From contig OZ029913.1 in assembly GCA_964023275.1 (NCBI GenBank), positions 43,338,757-43,402,756 on the forward strand: a stretch of DNA of 64,000 bases, read 5' to 3'. Of the stretch, positions 10,803 to 21,739 are shown piece by piece. The translations under genes were made by a program, and so were the position numbers. The stretch is from Norana najaformis. Taxonomy: Eukaryota; Annelida; Clitellata; Crassiclitellata; Hormogastridae. The notes below the pieces were generated by a model. That model was not told where the DNA came from. It worked only from the letters and a program-made list of their open reading frames with translations, and searched no databases. Position 1 is the first letter of the stretch. Each line of letters opens with the position of its first letter.

Positions 10803-13800
10803 ATGGAAGACCTAACTTGCATCAGTTGTGGAGTAAGATTTGTAGTGAAACTAGGTGACGGTGTCGTGGACTACCAGCGGGCCAAGGAGGAACATAAGGA
10901 ACACTTTAAAAGTGATTGGCATCGTTACAACCTGAAAAGAAAAATCCTAGAGTTGCCATCGATCACGGCAGAAGCATTTGCCGAAAAAGTTCTGCAAAAG
11001 AGAGCTGAGGTTAGAAAATTTCTTGTATAATTGAATTACTCAGTAATTTGGAAATGTCTGGCTGTAAGTAGGGCATCAGGAAAATAGGTCGCCTACATGT
11101 GGAGAAACGACTTGCTTATTTAGAATAGCTGGTAAGTGCTTCATTCATTTAAGTAGTTGTTCTTTTGAAACACCAAGTTTAAATAAGGAATTTGTTTTAT
11201 TTCAGGAAAATAATTCCAAACCATTTTCTGGACACTGTAGCCTTTGCAATAAGTCATTTGCATCAGCAAATGCATTTGAAAACCACATAAAATCAAGAAA
11301 GCATCGAGAATTAGAGCGAGCAACAAACATAAAGACAGAAGTGAAAAACAACATTGTACCAGATGATAAGATGGTGGCAGAAAGCAAATCAGCAGAAAAT
11401 GAAGAGGAGGTTGAAACAACAGAAGAAGCCAAGGGTGATGATTTCATTTTGGTGCTTTGATATACATTAAGTGTCCGCTAAATAAACTAGACTGTTCCCG
11501 TTGATGTCTGAATTTCTTAAATTTCTTAATCTAATCTAATCTGATCTTGTCTAACTGCTTCTACAGGACTGTTATCATGATGCAAAAGACATCAATTAAT
11601 TGTCACTTCTAGTAAATCTATGGTACACAATAGTAATCCGCTGATAAGAAATTAAATTGAATTGCTTTTGATTTCTGCCTTTTAGAGGAAGAATGGACGA
11701 GCGAGGGATTGGGTCTCGAGGAGTGCCTCTTCTGCACTAAAGTGAGCAAAACGATGGAGAAGAACATCACACATATGTCTCTCGAGCATGGCTTTTTCAT
11801 CCCAGATGCAGACTACGTCTGCAACTTGGAAGGACTAATGCAGTATCTTGGTAAGTATCCTGAGTTTCCGTGGTTTATGATTATGTTAATTTAATACTTG
11901 TGCGGGTAAGTATATGGTGTGTTCTAGTTACTTTACTGGTTTGGCTGGGAAGCGTTTACGTGCAGTTTCGCCTCATCTGTTGCATAAAGGTGTTTGTTTA
12001 GTACCTTTTAAAAAACTCCAAAAAGCACTGCAGACATGGATTTGCAGTCTTATTGAAATGTTGTCCTACTGGTGAAATGTCTTGGTAAGTAACATAAACA
12101 TTCTCACTTTACTACGAACATGTCTGATTATGCTTCTTTGCATAACCAGGCACATTTTAGCTGAGCAGATTTATGCTCAAGCTAACTTTGCTTGCTGGCA
12201 TCTTTTTAAGAACAGACTCATCCGATGACATCTGTCACGCTGTTGCATAATGCAAATAGCATCAATCGATGCTCACTTTAAGTGGAGCCATAATCAAATA
12301 TTATGCTGTCTGTTAGAGATGTCTGCTCTAGCCTAATCTGATTGACTTCTATGTCACCATTTTAATTTGCAAGGCATTGATTGGCGGTCACTTCAGGTGG
12401 ACCTGTAGTCCACACTTGTCATCGATTGAAAAATTTCAGTCTAAAGAGTCCATTTAGCATCTGTTTACTTTATTATAGGGTGCACGATTGTCTAGTGATT
12501 AGAGTGTTGAACTATTGACCCACAGGTCGGGGTTCAAATCCTCACCAGGGAAAAAAGCTGTATCAAGATTTCTTCTCCACTGTTGCCCCCTAGCAAAGTG
12601 ATCTTTAGAAGCAGTACACTGACCGTAAGCTGAATGTGGGAAGATCAGACGGCAGAGGAAAGGACTGGCCATCCACTCTCGTATACCAGGGATGAGAAAA
12701 ACGAAGTCGCTAACATTTTATATCCATGACTGTCTGTCAGGGTTAGCAATAGGGGCTGATTTTCTTCTGCTTACTTGATACATGCATCTACAAATGGGAT
12801 TTCACACTGATGCTGCTGCTTGTAGTCAAATGTAGAATTTGGGCAACCCTGCCAGCAGAACACTGTCATTCCTTTTGGGGTTTACCCTCTGACACCTAGC
12901 CACACCTAGCATGGTGTTGTATGGATCTGAAACATGGACCTTGAGAAAAGAGGACATCAAGAGATTGGAGGCCTTCGAAATGTGGATTTGGCACAGGATG
13001 GAAAAAGTTAGTTGGATGGAGCACATAATAAAAGAGGAGGTGCTGAAAAGAGTTGGGAAAGAAAGACCTATGATAGCTACAATATGGAGGTGACAGAGAA
13101 AATGGATTGGTCACATACAGAGAGGGGACTCACTCTTGAGAACCGTAATTGAGGGCAGAATGGAGGGGAGGAGGACAGGAGGAAAACCCAGATAAATGAT
13201 GCTCGATTGGATGATGACGGACAGATACAGCAGGCTGAAAGAAGAAGAGCAGCACTGAGAGGAGTGGTTTCATCAGACGTTTTAACCTGCCTTGAGGGCA
13301 GAGAACCAGAAGCGAAGACCTAGGCACAAATGTAACTTCAGTATAATGTAGTTTGCATGGGTGATCAATAAATTTCTTGTCTTTCAGGTGAGTTGGTTGG
13401 CGAGTACCATATGTGCCTCTGGTGTAAAGCAGACAAGTTTCAGGACGTAACATCTGTCCAGCAACACATGGTTGACAAAGGCCATTGCAAAATGCTGCGT
13501 GACAAAGGAGATATCTTTGAATTTGCTGATTTTTATGATTATAGGTTAGCAGAAAAACCTTAGCTTTTGTTACTATAAGGAGTTGTGCCATGTAACTGCA
13601 GAAGTATATAAAGCAAGCAAAAATGTTTTACATATCTTTCGCTGGCATTTGAAAACTGTCCTTTATTACACTTATAAAGTCAGTTTACAGCTGATTATTA
13701 TTATTATTTCTGCATTTATTACCATTTTAATACCGTTCACTCACGTCTCTGATCTGCTGCGCGACCACCTGCACTGGATGCGCGTACCTCAGCGGATCAC

Positions 13801-16800
13801 CAACAAACTGCGCCTAATTACATACAAGGCTTTTAATGGTCTTCTACCAGACTATACATCCGACTTCTGTATTCAAACAGCCGACAACCAGAAAACATCG
13901 GCTACGGTCCTCATTGAGGAATCAACTGCAAGTCCTGCGGTCTTTCACGAAGTTTGGCGAACGTTCCTTCACTGTCGCCGGACCCACCGCATGGAGTACT
14001 CTTCCTGACAATGTGATGAATGCCCCATCCCTGCCCTGGTCACATTCAAGTCACGACTTAAGACACATCTTTTAGGATATCTTATGACTGTAGTTGATTT
14101 TTGAACCCGTGTACAGCACCCTTTTCTTCAGCCTTGGCTGTGCTACAGAGCTATATAAATTGTCGTTATTATTATTAAGTGCCACTTTCTACTGACTAAG
14201 CATCGATCGATGGCACTGAGCGATTGTAAGGGAAGAACTTGCTCAAGGTCCCCTACACAGTAACCGTCTCAGAGGAGGCCAGAACCCGTACTTTCTGTGT
14301 TATAAACTGAACACTCTGATCGTTTTGGCTATTGTGATTAGATTAGTTTATCATGAATAAATTACTTAGTTAGTCTTGAATAAGTTGATTTAATTAGATC
14401 AGATTGTCATGAATAAGTTTATTAAATTAGCTTAGTTATCAATAAGCTGATTAAGTTGGATTAGACAAGAGGTTGTGAATTCTGATATAATCAGCTTATT
14501 CACAACTGCCACTTTATCTAATTATAGATTAGACTAAAAGAAATTTTGAATAAGATGATTAGATTAGATTAATTTATAATTCATGAATAAGTCAGCTCAT
14601 ACACTTGTTGTTGTGGTCTGAGCAGCTATCTATATTTTGTTTCAGAATTACTTTTCTAATTAATTGAATTAAACATGTCTCGTATTTAGATCTATCAATG
14701 AGCTTTTAACTTTTAGGAAAACCTATAAAGATGAGTTGAAGGATGGCGAAAAGCAACATAACAATCAAGAAACGCAAGATGACGAAGAAGAGGTCGAACC
14801 ATTTGTCTTGGACGACACGGCTGCCTTTATGGTCCTGCCATCTGGTGAGCAATGATGCGGTGACTGATGTTGAACATCATAGTCTGTACTGATATATATG
14901 TATCAAGACACTTGATATTGCACATTTTAAGCACCTTTCAAGAGCACTACGACAGTGACTGTCTAACTATCACGAATTGGTTATCAAACTATCTGCAGTA
15001 TGGATCTGTTAATGCAAAGTCATCAGGGGACATGCCATCGAAACCGGACTAACATCTGTGTTGATGGGCCTGCTTTCTTGGAACATGGATGCCATATATT
15101 TAGTATAAACATCGTGTGTTCTGGCACACATTTCACCTTCACACCATTACGGTTGAGTAACTTCACTGTTCCCAAACTGAAGACTCATGCGGGAGTGTCC
15201 ATGCCAGTCCAGACACCAAAAAAGTCCAGAGTTTGTGAATTTTGTACAAATCCAAAATATAATGCTCACTGCTGCAAGTCCAGAGCACTTTGTCATTAAA
15301 ATATTCCAAAAAGAGTAAATTTCACCATCAGGAACCGAGAAAACCGTCAAAAATTGCATGGGATAGTCACGGTGGGTGTACACATGCTGCCTGGCCCCAA
15401 CTTGGTGTTGACTATAAGGATGATATTAATGACAGTGCAGATGACGCTAGTGACCTAGGTTAATATGAACTTCACTGCATCTACTAGCATTGTTTCAGCA
15501 GAACCAAGTGGCCACCCAGCTGGTATTGTTGATGGTTTGAGTTAGTAAGGATATTGCCTGTCTGGATAAGCAACGATGTGGTTGGTGATTTTAGATTATT
15601 AAGGTGTTGCCTGTTTTTGTTACAATGTTGGTTGGGGCTTTCAGGAGCATCAATTGGTCACCGAGACTTGATGAGATATTTCCGCCAGAAGCTTCAACCA
15701 GACAAACGAGTGATTCTGTATCGAAATTCATCAGCCGTGTCCAAAGTCGTGCAACACTACAAAGCCCTTGGATGGACTGGCACTACAGGTAAGAAATCTC
15801 ACCTGTTACTCAGATGTGCGGTTTGGTTGTTTTCCACGATGGTGTGACATCAGCTGGTGTGCATTTAATCATTTGGGTGCTAGCTCAGGAAATGCCATGC
15901 TTGCATCACGATGAGTAAAATTGACTTGTTCTGGATCTGCTCTGTTCTGTACTGTACCCGCTTCTGTTCACATTGTACATGACTTCACTCGGTTCACTAC
16001 TTAGCAATAGTTCTCTTGGCTACCACTTGTACACTGGATTCATTGCTGATAGGCAACCAGTGTAACAAATGCTCTGCTATTCCTTTCATTTGACAGTTGC
16101 ATGTCTAACCGCTGTCCAACTGCTTGCTTCAATTTTTGGTGATGTTCAGTCTTGGGCAGCTAAAATAAACTACTCCTGAATCCTTCAAAAACTGAATTCC
16201 TTCTTCCAGACACAAGCCAATGACCCCTTAAATTTGACTGTCATATCTATTCAGTGGGTTGCTTGCTTGTCAATTGTGCTGAATGTGCGTGCAGTCTAGA
16301 TGTCAAATATGACTCCACTATGTTGTTTTCTAATCATGTTGCTGTCATATGCAAATTAGCTCAATTTCACATACAAGATATTTGTGGAATCAGATTTCTT
16401 TTGCCTCTCGCTGTCTTTATCCCACTAGCTAATGCATTGGTATTGTGAAGGATCTCACCCGATAAATTCATTACAAAATGAGCAGGCTCGAGGCCGTACA
16501 GTCGCTATATAAAACCTTTACATTTAAATTTATCCATCAGACTTAACTACTGTAACTCACTTCTTATTGGCATCACAAAGAGAGAACTGCACAAACTACG
16601 AATGGTTCAAAACTCTCTGGCCAGAGCCATAACAAAAACACATAAGTAACAGCATATTACACAAATATTTAATTCCTTACACTGGTTGCCAATCATGCAA
16701 AGAATCCAGTTTAAAATCTGTCGTAGTTCACAAAGTAGGCCTACTACATTTAAACCAGCTGACCTATCTCTGTTCCATGCTCAACCATTATACCAACTCA

Positions 16801-17685
16801 TGTTGTGCCTTGTGCCATAACAGTATTGGGTTCTAGAGCATTCTCTGTTGCTGGTCCACAGCTCTGGAATTCACTGCCAAGTTTGATTCATTCTGTAGAT
16901 TCCTTCATATCATTTGGGTCTGAATTTAAGACTTATCTGTCTCAACATGCTTACCCACCACAGCGTAACTTTCTAGCCTATAGAAATTTTGAAGTGACCA
17001 TCAATTGATGCCTTGGGCATTATGATAATGGCGCTATATAGATTAGATATGTTGACTCTTTATATAGCTCGGGAGCAAGTACTTAGAATTGCTTGCTAGT
17101 AATTTTTTTATTAATTGCACTTATTACGTAGACAAAGCCAATAAATCTCATTTTTAGGTACTAGACCTATGCGCACAGCTTGTCTGTTGTCTTTATGTGG
17201 GTCTGTTTGAATGGCTTGAACTAGCAGTTGTTGGGTTAGACACAATATGCTACATGTTTGCAGCCTAGAATTGCACAGTGCCTTTTGAGAACCTATTAAC
17301 ATGATGTGATTATAGCCATCTAAGAGAGATCTTAATATGCGTGATGTTGGGTCACAGCATCGTAACACAACCTCATTTGAATGTGATATGGCTCCAAGAT
17401 GAATTCATTGAAAAATTGCTGTTTGTGCATTAGCCAAGGTCCTTGTTAATTTTTTATGTGTGCTTTCCCTTGTTCTGTGACTGTTGTGTGTCAAATGTTT
17501 GTTGTTCATCTGGGTTTTAAGTCTGGAACATTTGTTGTTTGTTGTTGCTACTAGGTGTGGCCGCAGAGCAGAAGGCAAAGGACATTGCCTATGCAAAGCG
17601 CATTCAGTCTCGTCATTTTATGAAACTTGGTGTCAACGCGAATCGCCTTCAGAGGCATTTCAGGGATCAAGTTTTTGGCATCTAA
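10803..17685 (+). CDS. ZNF622: ZNF622 / Rei1-like zinc finger protein (60S biogenesis), 7 exons
   Basis: Exons: 10803-11009, 11206-11434, 11686-11850, 13388-13544, 14717-14844, 15645-15788, 17555-17685. All junctions are GT-AG and phases agree, giving 386 aa ending FGI. Four C2H2-type fingers are visible: CISCGVRF...HFKSDWHRYNLKRK (the U1-like signature of this family), CSLCNKSFASANAFENHIKS, CLFCTKVSKTMEKNITHM...H, and CLWCKADKFQDVTSVQQHM. The C-terminal half has FADFYDYR, VLPSGASIGHRDLMRYF, LGWTGTTG and the terminal LQRHFRDQV block. In yeast and mammals Rei1/ZNF622 is a cytoplasmic factor that releases Arx1 and probes the polypeptide exit tunnel of pre-60S subunits. The protein is near Rei1 length and shorter than the human protein (477 aa), mainly in the acidic linker. 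The first finger has about ten extra residues between the Cys and His pairs. ATG 10803 follows an acceptor at 10797-10798, so a noncoding exon lies upstream. Confidence 0.95.
11515..11612 (-). mobile_element. L2-like 3' end fragment in ZNF622 intron 2
   Basis: Reads taatctaatctaatctgatc, then a short gap, then gttatcatgatgcaaaagac and atcaattaattgtcac. This is the reverse complement of the 3' terminus of the L2 copies at 16080-17055 and 56085-56160 (atcaattgatgcc ... attatgataatggcgctata ... attagattag). Confidence 0.6.
12222..12425 (-). mobile_element. Two decayed L2-like 3' ends in ZNF622 intron 3
   Basis: Two adjacent degenerate copies (about 12222-12300 and 12315-12425) of the same LINE terminus, recognised by gttgcataatgcaaatagcatcaatcgatg and by a variant ending aaggcattgattggcggtcac. 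The surrounding intron 3 (11851-13387) is otherwise SINE and RTE sequence. Confidence 0.5.
12480..12775 (+). mobile_element. SINE family B (tRNA-derived) copy
   Basis: The head has an A-box-like tctagtgattagagtg and a perfect pol III B box, GGTTCAAATCC. The body, shared with copies at 18086, 42278, 53965, 62145 and others, contains gcccccctagcaaagtg-like, ggaagatcagacggcagagg and actggccatcc. Not a tRNA gene: no acceptor-stem pairing, and the sequence continues for about 200 nt. Lies in ZNF622 intron 3. Confidence 0.75.
12895..13318 (+). mobile_element. RTE-like LINE C-terminal remnant
   Basis: 12911-13093 encodes VLYGSETWTLRKEDIKRLEA and FEMWIWHRMEKVSWMEHI. After a stop the same frame continues with RKWIGHIQRGDSLLRTVIEG and GGKPR-like and LKEEEQH-like residues. 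This is the typical C-terminal end of endonuclease/reverse transcriptases of the RTE type (YGSETWT... WIGHxxR... GRPR... WR). Decayed copy in ZNF622 intron 3. Confidence 0.75.
13690..14315 (-). mobile_element. MIR-like (CORE) SINE, split by an L2 insertion
   Basis: The two parts (13690-13712 and about 14172-14315) match one continuous element at 63850-63995. On the minus strand it reads: tRNA-like head with a B-box region, then gaccttgagcaagttcttcc-like core, then the catcgatcgatgc tail and an (AAT)n end. The core closely recalls the vertebrate MIR/CORE-SINE segment (gaccttgggcaagttactt), and the tail resembles the 3' end of the co-resident L2. An L2 fragment (13713-14172) sits inside it. Lies in ZNF622 intron 4. 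Confidence 0.6.
13713..14172 (+). mobile_element. L2-like LINE 3' fragment nested in the MIR-like SINE
   Basis: Encodes LLRDHLHWMRVPQRITNKLR and TYKAFNGLLPDY, then, after a frameshift, ERSFTVAGPTAWSTLPDNV, the C-terminal signature of L2/CR1 proteins. The 3' UTR ends with gctatataaattg and (TTA)n. The same terminus recurs on the minus strand at 52620-52812. Confidence 0.75.
14330..14612. repeat. AT-rich degenerate tandem repeat
   Basis: About ten imperfect units of roughly 20-25 bp built from ttgaataag followed by gattagattag or attaaattag, some inverted (aatcagcttattc). The attagattag core equals the 3' tail of the local L2 family, so it may be an expanded LINE tail. Lies in ZNF622 intron 4. 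Confidence 0.55.
14845..15644. other. ZNF622 intron 5, no clear element
   Basis: Mostly unassigned. A weak plus-strand frame at about 15000-15299 ends with PKKSRVCEFC...CCKSRALCH; the Cys spacing faintly recalls the C-terminal Cys-rich domain of piggyBac transposases. There is too little sequence to call it. Confidence 0.3.
16080..17055 (+). mobile_element. L2-like LINE remnant in ZNF622 intron 6
   Basis: Frames retain NPSKTEFLL-like and DVKYDSTMLFSNHVAVICKL residues and LNYCNSLLIGITKRELHKLR, then a C-terminal segment at 16805-17008 with SRAFSVAGPQLWNSLP. The 3' end is atcaattgatgccttgggc, attatgataatggcgctata and tagattagat, which defines the terminus used to recognise the minus-strand fragments. 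A SINE A copy interrupts it at about 16447-16508. Confidence 0.75.
16447..16508 (+). mobile_element. SINE family A fragment nested in L2
   Basis: gaaggatctcacccgataaa ... aggccgtacagtcgctatat is the reverse complement of the family A signature at 8232 and 45301. It separates two parts of one L2 reading frame (PLANALV and SIRLNYCNSLL), so it inserted after the LINE. Confidence 0.6.
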
Positions 17686-18085
17686 ATCTGAACATTCAAA
17701 GAGAGTTTATACTGTGACTCATGATCAGTTGATTTCCGTTTTGCTTGGCTGCAAACTTGTGGCTGCAAACAAAAGTAACTTTCGTTTGGTTCAATTTCTT
17801 GTCCTTAGTTCAGTTCAGTTTCAGATACTTTTTTTGATCACCAAAAATGTGAAAAGGGTTTTATAAAACTCTTCAGTATTTCTCCATGTACAGCAGTTGT
17901 TTCAAAATGTAGATGTGGGAGTCACCAAAACACTCTCACCTTCAAAATGTGGGGACCTGTCCCCGCTGTTCCCTACGGATATTGCCTCATTACACTTTTA
18001 AATACAGTGTAGCAAATGTGAAGGGAGTAAGGGTTTTGTTGTAAATTCCTTTAGTTTTAAAGACATATACTAACCCCAGGGAGAT
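17686..18085 (+). other. ZNF622 3' UTR and downstream
   Basis: Follows the ZNF622 stop at 17683-17685. I see no canonical AATAAA close to the stop; ttttataaaac at about 17858 is the nearest AT-rich candidate. No other feature is seen. Confidence 0.4.
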
Positions 18086-18335
18086 AGGCTGGTGATTAAT
18101 GTGTTGTACTGTAAACCCTGAGGCTGAGGGTTCAAATCCTCACAAGTCCCGGGCAGAAAGGTACTTTAAAATTTCTGTTTCTGTAGCACCACTTAGCAAA
18201 CTCGTCTATGAAATGTCAGTGAGACGATCAGATGATGAAAGAGAAAACTGGCCACTTGGTCTAATATGCCAAGGCCAAAAAATGAAGCCACTGACAGTCC
18301 ACAACCAGGGCAGCCTCTTGGGGTAACTAAAGAAA
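18086..18335 (+). mobile_element. SINE family B copy
   Basis: tRNA-like head with ACTGTAAACCC at the anticodon-loop position (GTA, tyrosine type) and the B box GGGTTCAAATCC. The body has cagatgatgaaagag, actggccac and aaaatgaagccactgacag, as in the other family B copies. Confidence 0.75.
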
Positions 18336-18884
18336 CTGCCTTTTTTATTAGCTCCATACATCCATCTAGCAAAAGCATTGTAAACTAGAACTTATTACAA
18401 TCCCTAGATGGCAGCATTGAAGGCAAACGCTGCTACAGCCAGGTCAGATCGTAAACCAACTTACCAGTGTAGAACAGCCGGAGAACAGCTTGATGATGTG
18501 GATACGACACTAGCAGGCACAGTATGAAGCATCAGTCCAGCTGGTAATGCAATGTAAACCTCTGAAATTTCTCAGCTTTGTAGGAAAGCTGCATCAGGGA
18601 GACCAGGTTATTCAATGGCGCTTAGTCAAATCTGCAGGAGCCGAGTCGTTTAGGTGCAAGGTCAGAACATGGGTTGGTTCAAGCTGGGACAGACAGTTCT
18701 GTGCTCGTGTCAAGGGACCTTTCCGAACCACGTCGGTGAATTAGAAATTGAATAGATCTGACTGGCTTGAATAGTGAGTAGCATTCCCAAATGTAAGAAC
18801 GCTGAGAAGTCTGAAGACAGACTTTTGCCGGCACTTAAGTGAATGAGTGAGTGAGTAAGCGAGCGAGAGGAATCCGTAAGTTCA
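18336..18884. other. Unassigned
   Basis: No gene or known repeat is recognised. A short (GTGA)n run lies at about 18843-18868. Confidence 0.4.
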
Positions 18885-19140
18885 TCCAAGAGGAAGCCTT
18901 AGGTAAGAAGTGTTAGCGCCTTCATTTTCTGAGTCTCGGCATATGTCAAGGTGATTGGCCAGTCCTCTCTCTCCGGCCGCCTGCTCTTCCAGCCAACAGT
19001 CAACGGTCGGGGTTTGCTGGCGGATGGCGTTAGTAAAACAGAAATCTCGAAATGCCTTAATTCTGACGGGATTTCGAACCCAGGACATCGGTGATTACAG
19101 TCCAGTATGCTAACCATTAGTCTATCACGCACTCGCATTA
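18885..19140 (-). mobile_element. SINE family B copy
   Basis: Reverse-complement copy. The head at about 19075-19136 reads, on minus, tagactaatggttagcatac, ggactgtaatc and GGGTTCGAAATCC; the anticodon-loop position is again GTA. The body has the complement of actggccaatcacc and of the gaaaatgaagg segment. Confidence 0.75.
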
Positions 19141-19574
19141 TAACCATTAGCACATGATACGCCCTAAGCGTTAATTCCTGACCCAAATAAGTAGCCTAAG
19201 ACAGACACATGGGCTGCGGTGTCGGCAGAAAAATCGACTCTGGCAGCTGAAGAAAGCACCTTTGCGAGCAGAAAGCAGCGCTGTCAGCGAACGTGATCAA
19301 ATAAAAATTGCCCCAAGCTACTAAACAACTGTTGTTCATTGATCGTTCTAAAGTGGACGAAAAGCTAATACGTTAATTTATTGCCTAGATATGCGTAAGT
19401 CATTTGCGTCTGGAATTAATTAATTAATTAAGTTTATTAGTGACATGACCTGCAGCTTTCTATACGTGACGTTCAGCTGAATCGCTGGTGATTCAGCTTG
19501 TCTGAATCGCCAGTGAATCATTTGTTGCCTTCGACTGTTCGCTCCCTTCTGAATCACCGATGCGTGGCTTTATC

Positions 19575-19900
19575 CTGAATGCCTCTGCCTAAGTCTCTAC
19601 CTTTGCCTCCGTCTCTGCGCCTGTCTGTATCTGTTTCGACCTTCGTCTCTGTCTGTTTCTGTCTCTGTCGCGTCTGCCAGTCATTCTCCCTCCGTTCTCC
19701 CGTCAATTCCTCCAGCACTCTGTCTGTCTGTCCGTCGCCTCTGTCCTTGTCTCTGTCCTTGTCTCTGTCCGTGCTTCTGTCTCTCTTGCTCTCATTCTCC
19801 CTGCGCTATTCCGTCTATTCCTCAATCACCGCCGCCCATATATCCAACCAGCATCCTCTCCATCGCCCCTATCTTCTGCTGCTGCTGCTGCTGCTGCTGA
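19575..19900 (+). repeat. Pyrimidine-rich tract with (CTG)8
   Basis: Degenerate (TCTGTC)n and (CTCC)n sequence ending in eight CTG triplets at about 19875-19898. The 128-codon open frame across it is a composition artefact (Ser/Leu-rich). Confidence 0.7.
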
Positions 19901-20199
19901 GACAAACTCCATCGGACGTGCTCCGCGGGGCGTTACAGATTCCTTCGTTCCCAATTATCTTCTAATTATGAAAAGAGAACACAAGGGCGACATCTATCGA
20001 CCGATCGACGATTCCCCAGCCTCTGCAACTCAACCACCCGGTCACCGAAGAAAGGGATTAGCACAGCGTCACCAAAACCAATGTCTGGTATAGCAGCCAC
20101 CGATGCCCACACAGCAGGCAACAATTATTGTCTTGTAACGGTGTAACGGTTGCAGAAAATAAGTCAATAAAACAGATAAACAAGTAGTGCAGGCAAAGG

Positions 20200-20450
20200 G
20201 ATGATTCCACCTTTCCGACCTTACTCCCGTCCTTTCTTCTTTTGTCCTTCCTTCCATTCTTCCATCCTTCCTCCCGTCCATCCACTGCTCCGTCCTTTCA
20301 TACGTCCTTCATATCACTCCGTTTGTCCTTCCATCTGTACCCTCCTTCGTCCTTCCTTCCATACTTCTTCCCGTCCATCCACCAATCCTCCGTCCTTCCC
20401 TCCATCCATTCTTTCCTCTGTCGTTCCTTCCTTCCAGACGGGCACTGAAT
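20200..20450 (+). repeat. (CCTT)n-type pyrimidine tract
   Basis: Imperfect ccttccttcc and cgtccttcct units over about 240 bp. Open frames on both strands here are low-complexity. Confidence 0.7.
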
Positions 20451-21162
20451 CTCGATTTTTCGCGCCGTCGCTGTTCATTTCGGATGATGTTCATCGAGAG
20501 AGACCAGCGACAGCGACAGACAGAGAGACAGACACACAAAGACAGAGAGACAGAAGGCGACCGAAAGGGGACGATCTAACCCCCGAAGGGACTAGACCTC
20601 GTCTCATTCCGTGTCGCCGTCCATTTGTCCGGCCTGGCCCGGATCGACCGACTTGGGTGCATATGCAAGTGAGAGGGAGGGTGCGTCCAGCCTATACATC
20701 TGCGTCGACGGACTGGTGGGGCTGATGGACGTTCTACTGGAGATTAAGTCTAGGCCGAGTTATAGGCTGAGGGTGGGATGGAGGAATTGGAGGCCATTGG
20801 GCAAATGGGTTTCTCAAGGCAGATCACGTTCCTGTATGGAAGAACAGATATGTCTTTATGTCAGCTGGGCTGCAATCATCATTTGCCATTCGTGTTCTAT
20901 TTGTCGTCTCCAATCAACCACAGACTTACTTTACTCGCCGAATTCGTCCGTGCATCCATTCATTCAATCGTTCGTTCGTTCATTTGCTTCTATCGTCCGT
21001 CAGTTCCCATCCACTCAATAAATTTCTGAATCCCTCCCCCGTCTACGGCCTTCTGATAGTCATGCATGTGTCCATCGCCTTTGTGAGGTACTACAAACGT
21101 GATATACTGTCTTGATACATGCATGCATAGTTCATAAATACATGGACACGCAGACCGAACAC

Positions 21163-21437
21163 TGTCGGTGCGAAGATCAGACCGCCAGGGAGAGGATCGG
21201 TCACCACATTTCTATGCAGCTCCAGTATTACTTGCGTGGGGACAAGAGCACTTCCAGAGGGGTTGCCACATTCAGGCAGTCGACCATGCACGGGTCTGGT
21301 CTGAGGAGCTCCGGTATACAAACAAAAGGGGCGGGGAACCGCCTCAATGCCTATGGCTAAATTCACCGCTGATGCCTAGGCTAAGAAAATGAAGTCATGA
21401 AAACTTCATACCAGAGGCCGCCTCTCAGGATCGGCTT
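21163..21437 (+). mobile_element. SINE family B body, interrupted
   Basis: 21163-21205 (cactgtcggtgcgaagatca, agaggatcggtcacc) and about 21362-21437 (aaaatgaagtcatgaaaact, tcataccagaggccgcctct) match consecutive parts of the copy at 42278-42575. About 155 bp of other sequence lies between them. The tRNA-like head is absent. Confidence 0.5.
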
Positions 21438-21487
21438 AACAAACTGCAAATAAATTTTAAAATATATATATCCATATACAGACTGTC

Positions 21488-21528
21488 GCAGGAGGAGGAG
21501 GAGGAGGAGGAGGAGGAGGAGGAAGAAG
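21488..21528 (+). repeat. (GGA)n microsatellite
   Basis: About 12 uninterrupted GGA triplets followed by gaagaagaa. Confidence 0.85.
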
Positions 21529-21539
21529 AAGCGGTCCCT

Positions 21540-21700
21540 TAAGCTAGGGCTGAGAGGCAGCCGTGGATATGGTGTAAGCGACTTCATTTTTCTAAGCTTC
21601 GTTATACGAGGGCGGGTGACCAGCCCTCTCCCTCGCCGTCTGATCTGCCTCTGACAGTATATGGTCAGTGCACTTAAAATAGCCGAGTTGGCTAAGATTG
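21540..21700 (-). mobile_element. SINE family B body fragment
   Basis: Complement of the family B body: cttcatttttct, ggtgaccagccctctcc, gccgtctgatctgcc and ctgacagtatatggtcagtg correspond to the segments shared by the plus copies. Confidence 0.5.
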
Positions 21701-21739
21701 TCTTAAGCGGTCTATGCACAGTAACCCAGCCATATTACA

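Larger units (their letters stand above)
19141..21162. other. Gene-free interval rich in simple sequence
   Basis: Apart from the pyrimidine tracts at 19575-19900 and 20200-20450 and a (GACA)n purine run at about 20505-20560, nothing coding is seen. 19400-19570 has several gaatcgc/gcgattc-type motifs (cagctgaatcgctggtgatt) that could form hairpins. Confidence 0.4.

Noticed and set aside
12480-12560. Possible tRNA genes at B-box matches (also 18086, 42278, 44868, 62145)
   Set aside because: A and B boxes and anticodon-like loops are present, but acceptor stems do not pair and each continues into a shared SINE body.
15000-15299. piggyBac-like Cys-rich C-terminus in ZNF622 intron 5
   Set aside because: Cys spacing is only loosely similar and no DDE-domain residues or terminal repeats were found.
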